From contig NZ_JABAIH010000013.1 of the NCBI RefSeq assembly GCF_012641395.1, forward strand, positions 1-64,000: a stretch of 64,000 nucleotides of DNA, written 5' to 3'. The stretch comes from Rhizobium sp. P32RR-XVIII (lineage in GTDB: Bacteria; Pseudomonadota; Alphaproteobacteria; Rhizobiales; Rhizobiaceae). Of the stretch, positions 25,287 to 33,708 are shown piece after piece. Each line of letters starts with the position of its first letter. Position 1 is the first letter of the stretch. The translations under genes were made by a program, and so were the position numbers. Below the pieces are notes generated by a model. The model did not search any database. It had not been told where the DNA came from and saw nothing but the letters and a program-made list of their open reading frames with translations.

Positions 25287-26014
25287 TTCGCGCTCCCTTC
25301 GTTCCACGTTGGCATCGGTTGTCCCGTCGCCGCACTTCCCATGATGTTCCGCTGGAATCCCTCGATATGCAGCCGCATCGCCTGTTCGGCGGCGTCGGCG
25401 TCGCGATCCAGGATCGCGGTCAGGATCGCCAGGTGCTCGTCGTAAACCTCTTGCAAGTGGCCAGGCGCATTCAGCGAAATGATCCAGAAGCGCAGTGAAC
25501 GGTCGTGCAGCCGGCCAAGCTGTTCGCCGAGCACGTCGTTGCGTGAGGCCTGCGCCAAAATTCCGTGGAACTCGCGGTCCAGCGTCATCATCATTTCGTT
25601 GTCGCGGCTCGCCATGCCGTCCTTCGATCGCGCCAGGACGGAGGCGAGCTGATCGATCTCGCCCTGGCTGGCGCGGGTCGCCGCAAGGCGCACGCCGTAG
25701 CATTCGTTGAGCAGGCGCACCTCGATGATCTGCATGACCTCGTCGAGGCTGATTGGCTTGACGATGATGCCCTTGCGGGGCATGACCTCGACCAGCCCCT
25801 CCACCTTCAGCCGGTCGATGGCCTGATGGACCGGCGTGCGTCCAATCCCGAGCGATGCGGATACCAGCGCTTCGTTGAGATACTCGCCCGGCTTGTAGGC
25901 ACAGGTCGTAATCCGCTGCTTGATCAGATCATAGGCAACGTCGCGAAGCGAGCGGCGCGTGCCCTCGTCCTCTTCAAGCACCGAATTCTGCAGGAGCGAG
26001 GGTTTCGTGGACAT
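25283..26014 (-). CDS. GntR-family regulator (FadR/FCD subfamily)
   Basis: A 243-residue regulator: the winged HTH at about residues 20-85 (LRDVAYDLIKQRITTCAYKP, GEYLNEALVSASLGIGRTPV) and the FCD all-helical effector domain at 95-220 with metal-ligand candidates (DREFHGILAQAS, VYDEHLAILTAI, RLHIEGF). It is encoded inside the operon, starting at 26014 where its ATG overlaps the DUF2848 stop (TGATG). It probably senses a pathway intermediate and controls the operon together with the MarR protein encoded divergently. Confidence 0.9.
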   Translation of the reverse strand: MSTKPSLLQNSVLEEDEGTRRSLRDVAYDLIKQRITTCAYKPGEYLNEALVSASLGIGRTPVHQAIDRLKVEGLVEVMPRKGIIVKPISLDEVMQIIEVRLLNECYGVRLAATRASQGEIDQLASVLARSKDGMASRDNEMMMTLDREFHGILAQASRNDVLGEQLGRLHDRSLRFWIISLNAPGHLQEVYDEHLAILTAILDRDADAAEQAMRLHIEGFQRNIMGSAATGQPMPTWNEGSAK

Positions 26015-26709
26015 CAGCCGGCCACCGGAAGCGTGATGATGTCGTAGCTGTGGCTGATCTTGCGTTGGCGAACCGGATCTTCGATCTCGATCTCGAAACG
26101 GCTGGACGGGCGGATGCCACCGTGCACGGCGAGCGTACCACCGAACATCAGCGTCCCGTCTTCCAGATCCCCGCCGTTCCAGCGGCTCAGCAGACCATCC
26201 GGTGGAAGCATGCCGGCGACCGGCCCCTCCTGATAGACCGCCCGCTTGCCGCTCTCTACGATATACGAACGCAACACCAATGCGTCCCAATGCGGTGCGA
26301 CATCCTCGTAGGCCCAGAATTCCGGCGAGATCGGCTTGTCGCACATCTGCTTCGAGACGGTCACGCTGTAGGTCTCGACCTTGCGGTCGGTATGGTCGGA
26401 GCCGACCCCGACCCAGATCCGCCCGCCGACTTTCATCAGCACGAATTCGACTTCGCCGCTGGAATCCTCCCCGCTCACTTCGACCGCTTCCTGGGTCGTC
26501 AGCCGGGTCGCCGCCACGCGGTAGAAGATCGGCGTCGAGGCGGGCCGCTTGACGCCGAGCTCTTCGAGTTCGGCAATGTGCTTTTCGACGGCGGCGACGT
26601 CACGGCCGGTCCAGCCGGCCACGACGGCATTCTGAATACCGACTTCGCTATGGGTGGCTTCGACGCCGCTGTGCAGAACTGCCGGGAAAGAGAAGATGGG
26701 TGGTTTCAC
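26014..26709 (-). CDS. DUF2848 family protein
   Basis: A 231-residue protein that resembles DUF2848: VVAGWTGRDVAAVEKHIAEL (about residue 30), STPIFYRVAATRLTTQE, VGVGSDHTDRKVETYSVTVS and the C-terminal FGGTLAVHGGIRPSSRFEIE. DUF2848 proteins recall the fumarylacetoacetate-hydrolase-like fold and often lie next to catabolic transporters and hydrolases, but no reaction is firmly assigned. It is the first gene of the long operon that runs to 15135, opposite the MarR gene. Confidence 0.8.
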   Translation of the reverse strand: MKPPIFSFPAVLHSGVEATHSEVGIQNAVVAGWTGRDVAAVEKHIAELEELGVKRPASTPIFYRVAATRLTTQEAVEVSGEDSSGEVEFVLMKVGGRIWVGVGSDHTDRKVETYSVTVSKQMCDKPISPEFWAYEDVAPHWDALVLRSYIVESGKRAVYQEGPVAGMLPPDGLLSRWNGGDLEDGTLMFGGTLAVHGGIRPSSRFEIEIEDPVRQRKISHSYDIITLPVAG

Positions 26710-27031
26710 TCCGAAGTTCCTCTAAAATTTTTCTTATATGACTGTGATATTTCACATCAGTATCTAAAGCTCAGCCGAAAAAATAGTCAAGGCACAAAAA
26801 TAGGCAAAAGCGCGAAATTTCCTAGAGCCGATTTTCGAGGAGAATTTTACTGATCGTAAGCCATTGAAACAAATGAATACTTCATATGGGGCTCCGGCCC
26901 TCTCCAGCCTCTCCGTCGATATGATTTGACCCAAGATCCTCGTTTTCAGCGCTGGACATGCTCTTGACAACCATTTTCACAAGATATCATTTCATATGAA
27001 ACTAATTGTCAGCCGACATTGGGGGGGCGGG
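26710..27031. promoter_or_regulatory. Divergent control region of the amide-catabolism cluster
   Basis: This AT-rich, 322-base region between the DUF2848 and MarR genes holds a perfect 12-bp palindrome TTTCATATGAAA at 26990-27001, and a related TTCATATG at 26882-26889. TTGACA (26964-26969) with TATCAT 15 bases downstream is a possible plus-strand promoter whose start region would be covered by the palindrome. MarR dimers bind palindromes of this length, so autorepression and control of both transcripts are likely. Confidence 0.6.
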
Positions 27032-27508
27032 ATGAACGCCTTTGAAGAGAAGTTCAATAACGAGGAATTCCTGCTTTATCTGCTGCCGTCGGTGGCACGA
27101 AAAATGTCCCGTACCTGCGATGCGGTCTACACGGAATTCGGCCTGAAGATCACGGAATGGCGCCTTCTCGCGCAGATCAGCAGATTCGGCAGCATTTCCG
27201 CCAAAGAGATCAGCGAACGTATTTCGCTGGATCAGGTGAGCATCAGCCGCGCGGCGTACAGCTGCGTCAAGCGCGGTTTGATAAAAGAGATTCCCGATGC
27301 TGATGATCGTCGAAGCAAGAAACTTGCTCTGAGCAAAGACGGCGGATCCTTCATCGACCGGTTTCTCCCACGCGCCTGTTTGCTCGCCGAAGCGATGGAA
27401 AGCGGACTGTCCGCCGAAGAGGTCGCGACGCTGAAAACCCTTCTGAAGAAACTCGACGGGCACCTCAAGACGATGTCGCAGGTCGCGGAGGCGGATGCCG
27501 CTGCCTGA
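27032..27508 (+). CDS. MarR-family transcriptional regulator
   Basis: A 158-residue winged-helix regulator. MNAFEEKFNNEEFLLYLLPS begins the dimerisation helices; LKITEWRLLAQISRFGSISA and EISERISLDQVSISRAAYSC form the DNA-reading part; DADDRRSKKLALSKDG is the wing with the conserved D-x-R-S/R. MarR proteins of catabolic clusters usually respond to aromatic acids. It is divergent from the amidase/hydroxylase operon and co-directional with the alpha/beta hydrolase. ATG 27032 preceded by a G-rich stretch is preferred to the frame-opening ATG at 26996, which lies inside the palindrome. Confidence 0.88.
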   Translation: MNAFEEKFNNEEFLLYLLPSVARKMSRTCDAVYTEFGLKITEWRLLAQISRFGSISAKEISERISLDQVSISRAAYSCVKRGLIKEIPDADDRRSKKLALSKDGGSFIDRFLPRACLLAEAMESGLSAEEVATLKTLLKKLDGHLKTMSQVAEADAAA

Positions 27509-27551
27509 CGTCCCGGGTCGACCTGTTTTCGAGATTGGGAGTTATACGGAT

Positions 27552-28856
27552 ATGATCAACTGGCGGGCGCCACATACCATCAGCCGCGAAGAGCTGGTTT
27601 TGACCTCCGAGAAGCTGCTGGCCCGGCCAAGCATGCCGATCGTGGAAACCGAACATATCTTCCGCATCGAGGCGCTTGAGCTCGAATGGGACATCGGCGT
27701 CATGTCCTATGCCCCGCTCGACAAAAGCAGAATACCGACCGGCATCGACGGCCGAAAGATCGGTTTTTTTCTGCTTCACGGCGGCGCCGCCGACTTTCGC
27801 TTCATGGCACCCCTGGCACGCCTTCTTGCCGGCAAATACGGATATCATGTCGAAAGCATGACCTATCCCGGCCGGCTGAACCTCAACGACCCTTCCCGCG
27901 ACTGGCCAGGAGATACGATTGCCCCTGACGGATCGGTGCGCCTGCCGATCTGGCTGGCCGGCGAGAATATCTCGCAGGATCAGGTGGAGATCGTCGAGGA
28001 CCAGACTTTGCGTGCGCGTTACGGCACGCGCACCAATGCCCGGGCCAGACCGGGAACGCGGTTCTACGATCGGATGGCCGCCTGGCCCGTTGCCTTCGAG
28101 CTCGCGATGAAGACGGCCTGCGCCCGCCAGTTTCCGGAGGATCAATATTCGATCTACGTGCACGGCCATTCGACCGGCGGCCCCTTCGCGCACATGTTGA
28201 CCCAGCGCGTCGGAAACATCGTGGGCGTGGTCGGCATGGAGAACTCGCCCTTTGGTTACATCTACCAGCGGATGCTGGACATCGAATGGCCGGTTCCGTT
28301 CAACGACCTCTATATCAGGACCTGGCGCGACATCGCCCGCTATTCCGGTGCGGAGATCTATCATCAGGAGGGCGCGCAGGCGCTGATGCGGCTGCCCTGG
28401 GTGATCGAGGACGTCTTCGCAAAATGGGAGAGAGGGAAGACCCAGCCGAATTTCAAGGCGGAATATCCGATCCACTATGCATCCGTTCCGGCACTGACGG
28501 CCGCTGCCCGCACCGCAGCGACCCGCCTGAAGCTCGGTAAGGCCGCGACCGACGAGCTTGTCGCACGCTATATCGGCTACACTCGGGAGCGCCCGGGGCC
28601 GAAGCCGGTTCCGCCGATCCTTCTCAGCATCGCGAAGTTCAGCCGGGACCATCGTCCCGAGATCTACGAGTCGGTGGTTCTGCCGAGCTTTGCGGACATC
28701 AGGCCCGCGCCGCGCGTCGAGCTTAGCCGTTTCGATGCCGGCACGCATGCCTATGAACGTGCGGAAGACGGCCTGCCCTTCGGGCTTGTTCCCGCCATGG
28801 TCGAGCTGTGGAAAGAGGCGATCGACGCCGGCTATTTCACGCCGCGACCGCTGTGA
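27552..28856 (+). CDS. Alpha/beta hydrolase
   Basis: A 434-residue protein. The oxyanion-type HGGAAD motif follows IGFFLLHGGAADFRF (about residue 77), and the nucleophile elbow is in YSIYVHGHSTGGPFAH (about residue 200; GHSTGG). A late His such as in GTHAYERAEDG could complete the triad. It is larger than simple N-formylmaleamate deformylases (about 270 residues). The start is ATG 27552 (GGGAG upstream); an ATG at 27495 overlapping the MarR gene has its GGAGG too close. It probably hydrolyses an ester or amide intermediate of the same pathway. Confidence 0.82.
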   Translation: MINWRAPHTISREELVLTSEKLLARPSMPIVETEHIFRIEALELEWDIGVMSYAPLDKSRIPTGIDGRKIGFFLLHGGAADFRFMAPLARLLAGKYGYHVESMTYPGRLNLNDPSRDWPGDTIAPDGSVRLPIWLAGENISQDQVEIVEDQTLRARYGTRTNARARPGTRFYDRMAAWPVAFELAMKTACARQFPEDQYSIYVHGHSTGGPFAHMLTQRVGNIVGVVGMENSPFGYIYQRMLDIEWPVPFNDLYIRTWRDIARYSGAEIYHQEGAQALMRLPWVIEDVFAKWERGKTQPNFKAEYPIHYASVPALTAAARTAATRLKLGKAATDELVARYIGYTRERPGPKPVPPILLSIAKFSRDHRPEIYESVVLPSFADIRPAPRVELSRFDAGTHAYERAEDGLPFGLVPAMVELWKEAIDAGYFTPRPL

Positions 28857-29040
28857 CATTTGGCGACCCATTCCTGTCTGAAGGAGGTCAGGAAAAGAAC
28901 GGACCGCGCTGAGAACGAGACGACGCACCGGCGCGGACATCCAGCCCGACGTCCTCGGGGATATGAAAGGCAATCGTCAATCGGCCCGACCGTCGCCGCA
29001 AAAGGGGCGCGGCCTAACCATAAAAAGGGAACGTACAATC

Positions 29041-30030
29041 ATGAATATCAGGCGCAGAATCATCGGAGCTTGCCTCCTCCTCACACCCATCCTGCTTTCC
29101 AGCGCAACTGCGATGGCACAGCAACTGCCGCAGTGGAAGCACGGCATCACCGCCTCCGATCTCGACTCGGCCTTCACCACGCTGGCATCGACCCGCGACT
29201 TCGCGAAGAAGCAGGGTGTCGATATCACATTCGTCAAATTCAACAGCGACGCGATCGCGCTCAAGGCGCTCATCGCCGGCGAGATCGACAGTTACGAAGG
29301 CAGCCCGGGGAGCCCGCTGATCGGCATGTCGAAGGGCGTGGACCTGCGGATGGTTGGTTGTTACTGGCCGGGCCTGACCTATGGTATCTACAGCAAGGAC
29401 AGCATCAAGACGCCTGCCGAACTCAGCGGCAAGACGATCGGCATTTCAGCTCCCAGTTCCTTGCCCGACATACTGACGCGTGCCATCCTTACCAACAACA
29501 AGATTGATCCGAAGAGCGTCAATTTTGCCGCGCTCGGCACCGATGCGGCCCGCTTCAATGCGCTTTATGCTGGTTCGGCCGACGCGGTCGCCGCCTCCAC
29601 ATCCTATGTGCCGGTCGTCCAGAAGGGTTACCATCTTCTTGCCTCTGCACTCGAGGACGCACCCGAATTCTTGCGCCTCTGCACCTATATGACACCGGCG
29701 GCTATTCATGACCGCCATGATGCCGCCACCCGCTTCATGGCAGCCGAAATGAACGCAATAAAGTACGCCCTGCAGCATCGCGACGAATTCCTGGATTACG
29801 CCCGTAGCGCCGCGAAGCTGCCGGCCGACGATCCGCGGCCGGCCTACATTTTCGATGAAGCGGTGAAATACAAGGCGATCGATCCTGCGATGACGATCCC
29901 CGTGGTCCGCGTGACATGGCTGAAGGAGCTGCTCGTAAAGACAGGAAGTATCACGGCCGATTTCGACGCCGCAAAGATCGTCGACGACACGGTCCGCCAG
30001 GATGCGCTGACACGAGCCGACAGCCATTAG
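29041..30030 (+). CDS. Exported NMT1/SsuA-type substrate-binding protein, paralogue of 20635-21627
   Basis: A 329-residue protein with a Sec signal peptide (MNIRRRIIGACLLLTPILLS, probably cut after ATAMA). Mature motifs are FAKKQGVDITFVKFNSD, LIAGEIDSYEGSPGSPLIGM and MVGCYWPGLTYGIYSKDSIK. It is clearly homologous along its length to the binding protein of the ABC importer in the divergent operon. No permease or ATPase is next to it, so it may deliver a second ligand to that importer. AGGGAAC lies upstream of the ATG. Confidence 0.9.
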   Translation: MNIRRRIIGACLLLTPILLSSATAMAQQLPQWKHGITASDLDSAFTTLASTRDFAKKQGVDITFVKFNSDAIALKALIAGEIDSYEGSPGSPLIGMSKGVDLRMVGCYWPGLTYGIYSKDSIKTPAELSGKTIGISAPSSLPDILTRAILTNNKIDPKSVNFAALGTDAARFNALYAGSADAVAASTSYVPVVQKGYHLLASALEDAPEFLRLCTYMTPAAIHDRHDAATRFMAAEMNAIKYALQHRDEFLDYARSAAKLPADDPRPAYIFDEAVKYKAIDPAMTIPVVRVTWLKELLVKTGSITADFDAAKIVDDTVRQDALTRADSH

Positions 30031-30239
30031 GACGGCAAGCCTCACGCACAAAATTCGAGCATCAATCCGAACACGAATGTGCGTTTTCCATGGAGACGCC
30101 CAACCCCGAAAAACCGCCTACGGGTTTCCGTTACGCTTTACGGCATGCTGGGCGTATCGCAAGCCTGGCATGAATTGCAGCAAGGGTTGGGCGTCAATGT
30201 CAATCTCTTCTTGTGACATGGATCCTTCAAACCGGGCGT

Positions 30240-30390
30240 GCCGAGAACTTGCTCATCAGGCGGACCTGGACCGAACCTACATCAGCTCTTTGGGCGCAGC
30301 GAACGGCCCGACCATTGAAGACGTGGACCGTTTGGCAACCGTTTTGGGAGTTGATGCGGCCGAGTTGGTCAAAAATCGTGGGTACCAAGC
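30240..30390 (+). pseudogene. Remnant of an XRE-type helix-turn-helix regulator
   Basis: The plus-strand frame shows ELAHQADLDRTYISSLGAAN followed by PTIEDVDRLATVLGVDAAEL, the second half of a Cro/CI-type HTH. The expected first helices (KxRGLSQEEL) are absent or out of frame, and the residues beyond 30390 lose similarity. Around it 30031-30612 shows no other coding signal. I regard it as a decayed regulator. Confidence 0.5.
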
Positions 30391-30612
30391 CCCTGTGTGC
30401 GCGTTGCGAACGCGCGCTGATCTCTATCTCGGGCTATCGAGCGGGCTCCGACTAAGAGAGGGCGCTCTTGAACCAATTCGGACCGCCGATCCGCGTCTCT
30501 TTTTGCTAAGCCAAGGAATTTATTCGCGATTTGCGGCATAAGCTTCTATTATGGAACTCTGGTTTGATGTAGTCCGCCCAGCCAACGTTAGCGGCAGTGA
30601 CAAGGCGATCTC

Positions 30613-30689
30613 ACATCGGTAGCTCAGCAAGTTGGAGTGTTGGATTCTGATTCCAAAGGTCACAGGTTCGAATCCTGTCGGGTGCGCCA
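30613..30689 (+). tRNA. Degenerate tRNA (pseudo-tRNA), anticodon CTG by position
   Basis: The 3' half is textbook: anticodon stem-loop TTGGA-TTCTGAT-TCCAA, variable loop AGGTC, T-arm ACAGG-TTCGAAT-CCTGT, acceptor CGGGTGC, G73 and encoded CCA (30687-30689). The 5' half is damaged: the acceptor strand ACATCGG pairs at only 4-5 of 7 positions and the D-loop AGCAAGTTG lacks the G18-G19 pair. An intact 3' half with a replaced 5' half is what site-specific integration into a tRNA gene leaves behind. Confidence 0.6.
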
Positions 30690-30815
30690 ATCTTCTCAAT
30701 CACTTACGATTGATTTGGCAAGCCGCTCAAATACTGCAGGACGCACATAGGAAGCAGATCCACATCGGTGGACAAAGAGAGCAATCCGGACGCCGGTTGA
30801 TGACCGGGAGGATCG

Positions 30816-31043
30816 ATGACAGACGAAGCGACAGAGGCTCTTCTAAACTTCGTCCGCGCGCTGGCTCGACAGCAGGCACGGATAGACCATGCTGCCGGTG
30901 TGAGGTGGGAAGCGCTGGATGCCTATTCCCGGAAGACCTCCCCTGAAAATAGAGCCGAGGTGGAGAAGCACATTGAAATCGCCTTGGAGCTCTTGATAAA
31001 GCCTCCGAACATCCGCCGCCGGAAACATGACGGTGGCGGCTAG
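30816..31043 (+). CDS. Small hypothetical protein (75 aa)
   Basis: ATG 30816 with GGGAGG upstream opens MTDEATEALLNFVRALARQQ, a helical, soluble protein ending in a basic tail (NIRRRKHDGGG). The second half (AEVEKHIEIALELLIKP) is amphipathic. I recognise no domain; the strong ribosome-binding site and protein-like composition support a real gene. Confidence 0.55.
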   Translation: MTDEATEALLNFVRALARQQARIDHAAGVRWEALDAYSRKTSPENRAEVEKHIEIALELLIKPPNIRRRKHDGGG

Positions 31044-31125
31044 TGCGGATCCAACTGTGCAAAATCGAACCGTGCGTTAGGATCTGCCCTTGGCATGGTC
31101 GCGGCACCGTGGCTAAGTTTTGCGC

Positions 31126-31344
31126 ATGACCGACACACCCCAAAAGAATCGCCGCGACGAGCCGCTACCGTCCGAAGACCTCGCCGTCTGCAATGATGTG
31201 CTGAAGGCGATCTCGCGCAAGTGTGGCATCGAGAAGGACCGGGAAGCCGTGATGCGGCTGGCGAGGATCATCATGGGGCTTCAGGCGCAGGGCGTGCGAG
31301 AGCCTGAGCAGCTGGCGATGCTGGCGGGAGCCACGCGCGAGTAA
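31126..31344 (+). CDS. Small hypothetical protein (72 aa)
   Basis: The frame MTDTPQKNRRDEPLPSEDLA continues with CNDVLKAISRKCGIEKDREA and RLARIIMGLQAQGVREPEQL, a helical protein with no domain I can name. Proteins of this kind (short, Asp/Arg-rich, with a C-terminal helix) are common in rhizobial replicons. A start at 31120 (MRM) is also possible. Confidence 0.5.
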   Translation: MTDTPQKNRRDEPLPSEDLAVCNDVLKAISRKCGIEKDREAVMRLARIIMGLQAQGVREPEQLAMLAGATRE

Positions 31345-31614
31345 TCGCAGCACCGCCTACTTCTCTCGCTAGTGAAGGAATATGCGAAGGCGAAATTGCC
31401 TACGATGAATAACGCTGACGCGACGATCCAAAGGCGAAAAACTCCGCGTTTAATGTCCATTGAAAGGTCGCCAACCTGGCCGAGCATTTATGCATAGGCC
31501 GAGTGAACGCATTTATCGCGAAGTATCGATTAGGCATGTATCAGCAGCTTGAATATATCGGAATCATGTCTACGTTATCCAATGGTTTAATTTGAGCCTG
31601 TTTTAGGGAAACGC
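31345..31614. other. Intergenic, nothing recognised
   Basis: 270 bases with lower GC content between two small hypothetical genes. No hairpin terminator or operator repeat was evident. Confidence 0.35.
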
Positions 31615-32109
31615 ATGGTAGACAACAACGATCGCCTTAAGCAGGCTATCTTCACAGCGAAGCAAAACGCTGCGCAAGAGGACGAGGCAAAATTGGCGCG
31701 GGATGCGTCCATGAATGAGGAGCGCCAACGTCAGCGAGACCTCGCTGGCAAATTCCAGTCTCTAGTCGCCAAGCTGGCCACGGACATAACCGTGACCAAC
31801 TCTCAACTTGAGAGTAGCGATATTCCGGGAATCCAGTTGACGCGCAGCCAGGAACCAGGTGCGTCGTATGTATCGCTAATAATGCGCAACGTGATAGGGC
31901 AAAGAGCAATCATCGGCCAGCTGACGCTCGCAGGAGATTCGCTGCGGTTGACCTTCCAATGGGATGACAGGAATAGCCCAACAATTGGTGTTCCCCCCCG
32001 CCTATACGCCATTGACAATTTTGAGTCCGCCGCGGCAATCGCGGACATGATAGAGGCCTACAATCACCTTCGATCGAAAGCGATGAACGGGCTTCCCTTC
32101 CGCGAGTAG
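31615..32109 (+). CDS. Hypothetical protein (164 aa)
   Basis: MVDNNDRLKQAIFTAKQNAA begins a charged, coiled-coil-like N-terminal third (to about residue 55). A beta-rich part follows (IPGIQLTRSQEPGASYVSLI, RAIIGQLTLAGDSLRLTFQW) and a final helix (ESAAAIADMIEAYNHLRSKA). No signal peptide or membrane segment. No family recognised. It lies in the small-gene stretch downstream of the degenerate tRNA and has a lower GC content than its neighbours, compatible with acquired DNA. Confidence 0.65.
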   Translation: MVDNNDRLKQAIFTAKQNAAQEDEAKLARDASMNEERQRQRDLAGKFQSLVAKLATDITVTNSQLESSDIPGIQLTRSQEPGASYVSLIMRNVIGQRAIIGQLTLAGDSLRLTFQWDDRNSPTIGVPPRLYAIDNFESAAAIADMIEAYNHLRSKAMNGLPFRE

Positions 32110-32264
32110 GACCCCATGCCGGAGTAAGGCAATTGGCCGGAATCAATAGCTTGCCGATTTGTGAGACAAAAAGACCGTTTCCGAAATCATCATGCCTTTC
32201 GCCGGGAATGTCTCACTCGATCTCATAACCGCCGCCTCATCCTGCTCCTCTCGCAGCCCCTTAT

Positions 32265-32507
32265 ATGACGCGTGGCGGAGTTTCCCGTCATGTGTCCAAG
32301 CGCGATATTCGCCAAAGGATGAAAGAGCTTTTGGATGAAAAAGGCTTGCGGGTCGAATGGAGTGGGGCGGTGGACGCAACACCTTCTCACCGGCCGCTGG
32401 TGAATATCTACCGGGCGAATGGTGAAGAAATCGGCAAGAAGATGCTCAAGGTTGGCATCGCTCGAGAGTGGCGGCCGGGACACAAGAACGACTGGTGCGG
32501 GGAATAG
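32265..32507 (+). CDS. Short thermonuclease-like (SNase fold) protein fragment
   Basis: An 80-residue frame whose C-terminal half, LVNIYRANGEEIGKKMLKVG followed by IAREWRPGHKNDWC, matches the end of staphylococcal-nuclease-like domains (V-x-G-x-D-V-G, M-x3-G-x-A-R-x-W/Y). The N-terminal DGDT metal region of a real SNase is absent, so this is either truncated or a degenerate relative. It probably lacks nuclease activity. Confidence 0.55.
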   Translation: MTRGGVSRHVSKRDIRQRMKELLDEKGLRVEWSGAVDATPSHRPLVNIYRANGEEIGKKMLKVGIAREWRPGHKNDWCGE

Positions 32508-32527
32508 GCGGGCCGAAGCCCGCCACC

Positions 32528-32803
32528 TTACGAAAGCCGCAGCGGCTCTAAAATTTCAAGCGCCAATTCTGCAAACGAAGGAGGGAGATCTCCCTTTTTC
32601 ACCTTGCCTTGCAGATAATTCCGGAACTTCCCGCCCTCAAGATATTCGTCTTGAAGCCACGTCCGGAAATCACCCAAAGCGGCGATCGGATAGCACCAGG
32701 ACTCGTGTGGATTAGCCTTCGATTGCGGGTGGCTCTCTGGATACCAGTGAGGATACTTGCGCCGGACGTCGTACTCTTCTGCAAGTCCGCTCGGTACTGT
32801 CAC
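32528..32803 (-). pseudogene. Hypothetical protein gene truncated at its 5' end by IS6
   Basis: The minus-strand frame ends ...LPPSFAELALEILEPLRLS and reads back through a conserved-looking body (YPHWYPESHPQSKANPHESW, GDFRTWLQDEYLEGGKFRNY). The apparent start codon (32801-32803) and the first residues MTVPS lie inside the IS6 left inverted repeat (from 32793), so the original 5' end has been replaced by IS sequence. No family recognised. Confidence 0.6.
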
Positions 32804-33599
32804 ATTGATTTTTCATCAACGTGAGTGGTGTTATGAAGCTGGCATGAGTATCTCGGCGCCGACCTACAAGAATCATCGCTTCCCTATCGAAATCATCGCC
32901 CGTTCGATCTGGCTGTATTTCCGGTTCAATGTCAGCCTGCGGGAAGTCGAAGAAATGATGCTCGAGCGCGGTGTGGCAGTCTCCTACGAAACGGTCCGCC
33001 GATGGTGTCGCTTGCACGGATCAAAGATTGCCGGACAATTGCGAGCAAAGCCTCCTTCGCCCAGCGATGTATGGCACCTCGATTAGGTTGCCGTTCGCAT
33101 CGGAGAGAAAAAATGCTGGCTGTGGCGCGCCGTCGATCAGGACGGATATGTGCTGGATGAAATCGTTCAAACCCGCCGCAACACCAAGGCTGCCAGGCGT
33201 CTATTGATCCGGTTGCTGAGGAAACAGGGATTGGCGCCAAAGCGCATCATCACCGACAAGCTGCGATCCTATGGTGCCGCCCGGCGTCAGGTCATGCCGC
33301 ATCTCGAACATCGCTCTCATAAAGGCCTGAATAACAGGGCCGAGAATTCTCATCTGCCATTTCGAAAGCGAGGACGAACGCGGCAAGGATTTCGGTCAAT
33401 CGGGTCGTTACAACATTTTGTCTCGATCTTCTCAGCCGTCCGAAATCATTTCGTTCCCCTCAAACCAAATCGCCCCGCTGCCCAGATCCGATCCTGCCGC
33501 CAAACCGCCACTACCGAATGGAGAATGGCCGCGCTGCAGGTCGCCTAAAATCCAGCTTGCTGCTTCCGTGTGCCCGAACGCAAACAATGTGACAGCACC
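32793..33599 (+). mobile_element. IS6-family element, 807 bp
   Basis: Inverted repeats GGTACTGTCACATTG (32793-32807) and CAATGTGACAGCACC (33585-33599) match at 14 of 15 positions and enclose one IS6 transposase frame. Flanks (gtccgctc and ttccgacg) are not a target duplication. Each side abuts a different broken gene (hypothetical on the left, redoxin on the right), which points to a deletion adjacent to the element. Confidence 0.9.
32844..33548 (+). pseudogene. IS6 transposase interrupted by an in-frame TAG
   Basis: From ATG 32844 the protein reads MSISAPTYKNHRFPIEIIAR, SLREVEEMMLERGVAVSYET (HTH) and DVWHLD, then a TAG at 33084-33086 where IS6 proteins have Glu or another residue (WHLDE). 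The frame continues without further shift: CWLWRAVDQDGYVLDEIVQT, RIITDKLRSYGAARR (second Asp) and HKGLNNRAENSHLPFRKR (Glu). A single G-to-T change would explain it. Unless suppressed, the transposase is inactive. Confidence 0.88.
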
Positions 33600-33673
33600 T
33601 TCCGACGCTTTCCCGTGTGATCGCTCAATTCGTAGTCAGGAAAGAGGGCTCCCGGTACGATGTCGGATCTCAT
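33600..33673 (-). pseudogene. 5' end of a redoxin (AhpC/TSA-like) gene, cut by IS6
   Basis: AAGGGAGG before ATG 33673 on the minus strand starts MRSDIVPGALFPDYELSDHT and GKRRKVLS, the opening of thioredoxin-fold peroxiredoxin-like proteins (P-x-F-x-D-Y-x-L-x-D-H-x-G). The sequence stops at the IS6 end at 33599; the remainder is not found beyond the element. It directly follows the MOSC-reductase gene, so it was its operon partner. Confidence 0.6.
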
Positions 33674-33708
33674 GTTGGTTCCTCCCTTACGCGACGTGTG
33701 TAGGGCCG

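Noticed and set aside
24057..25703. Extended 548-residue form of the flavin hydroxylase
   Set aside because: The first 139 residues are Arg/Pro-rich and overlap the GntR gene; the FAD motif begins right after ATG 25286.
27465..28973. A 502-residue minus-strand reading frame
   Set aside because: It is antisense to the alpha/beta hydrolase, which has a catalytic GHSTGG motif and a good start.
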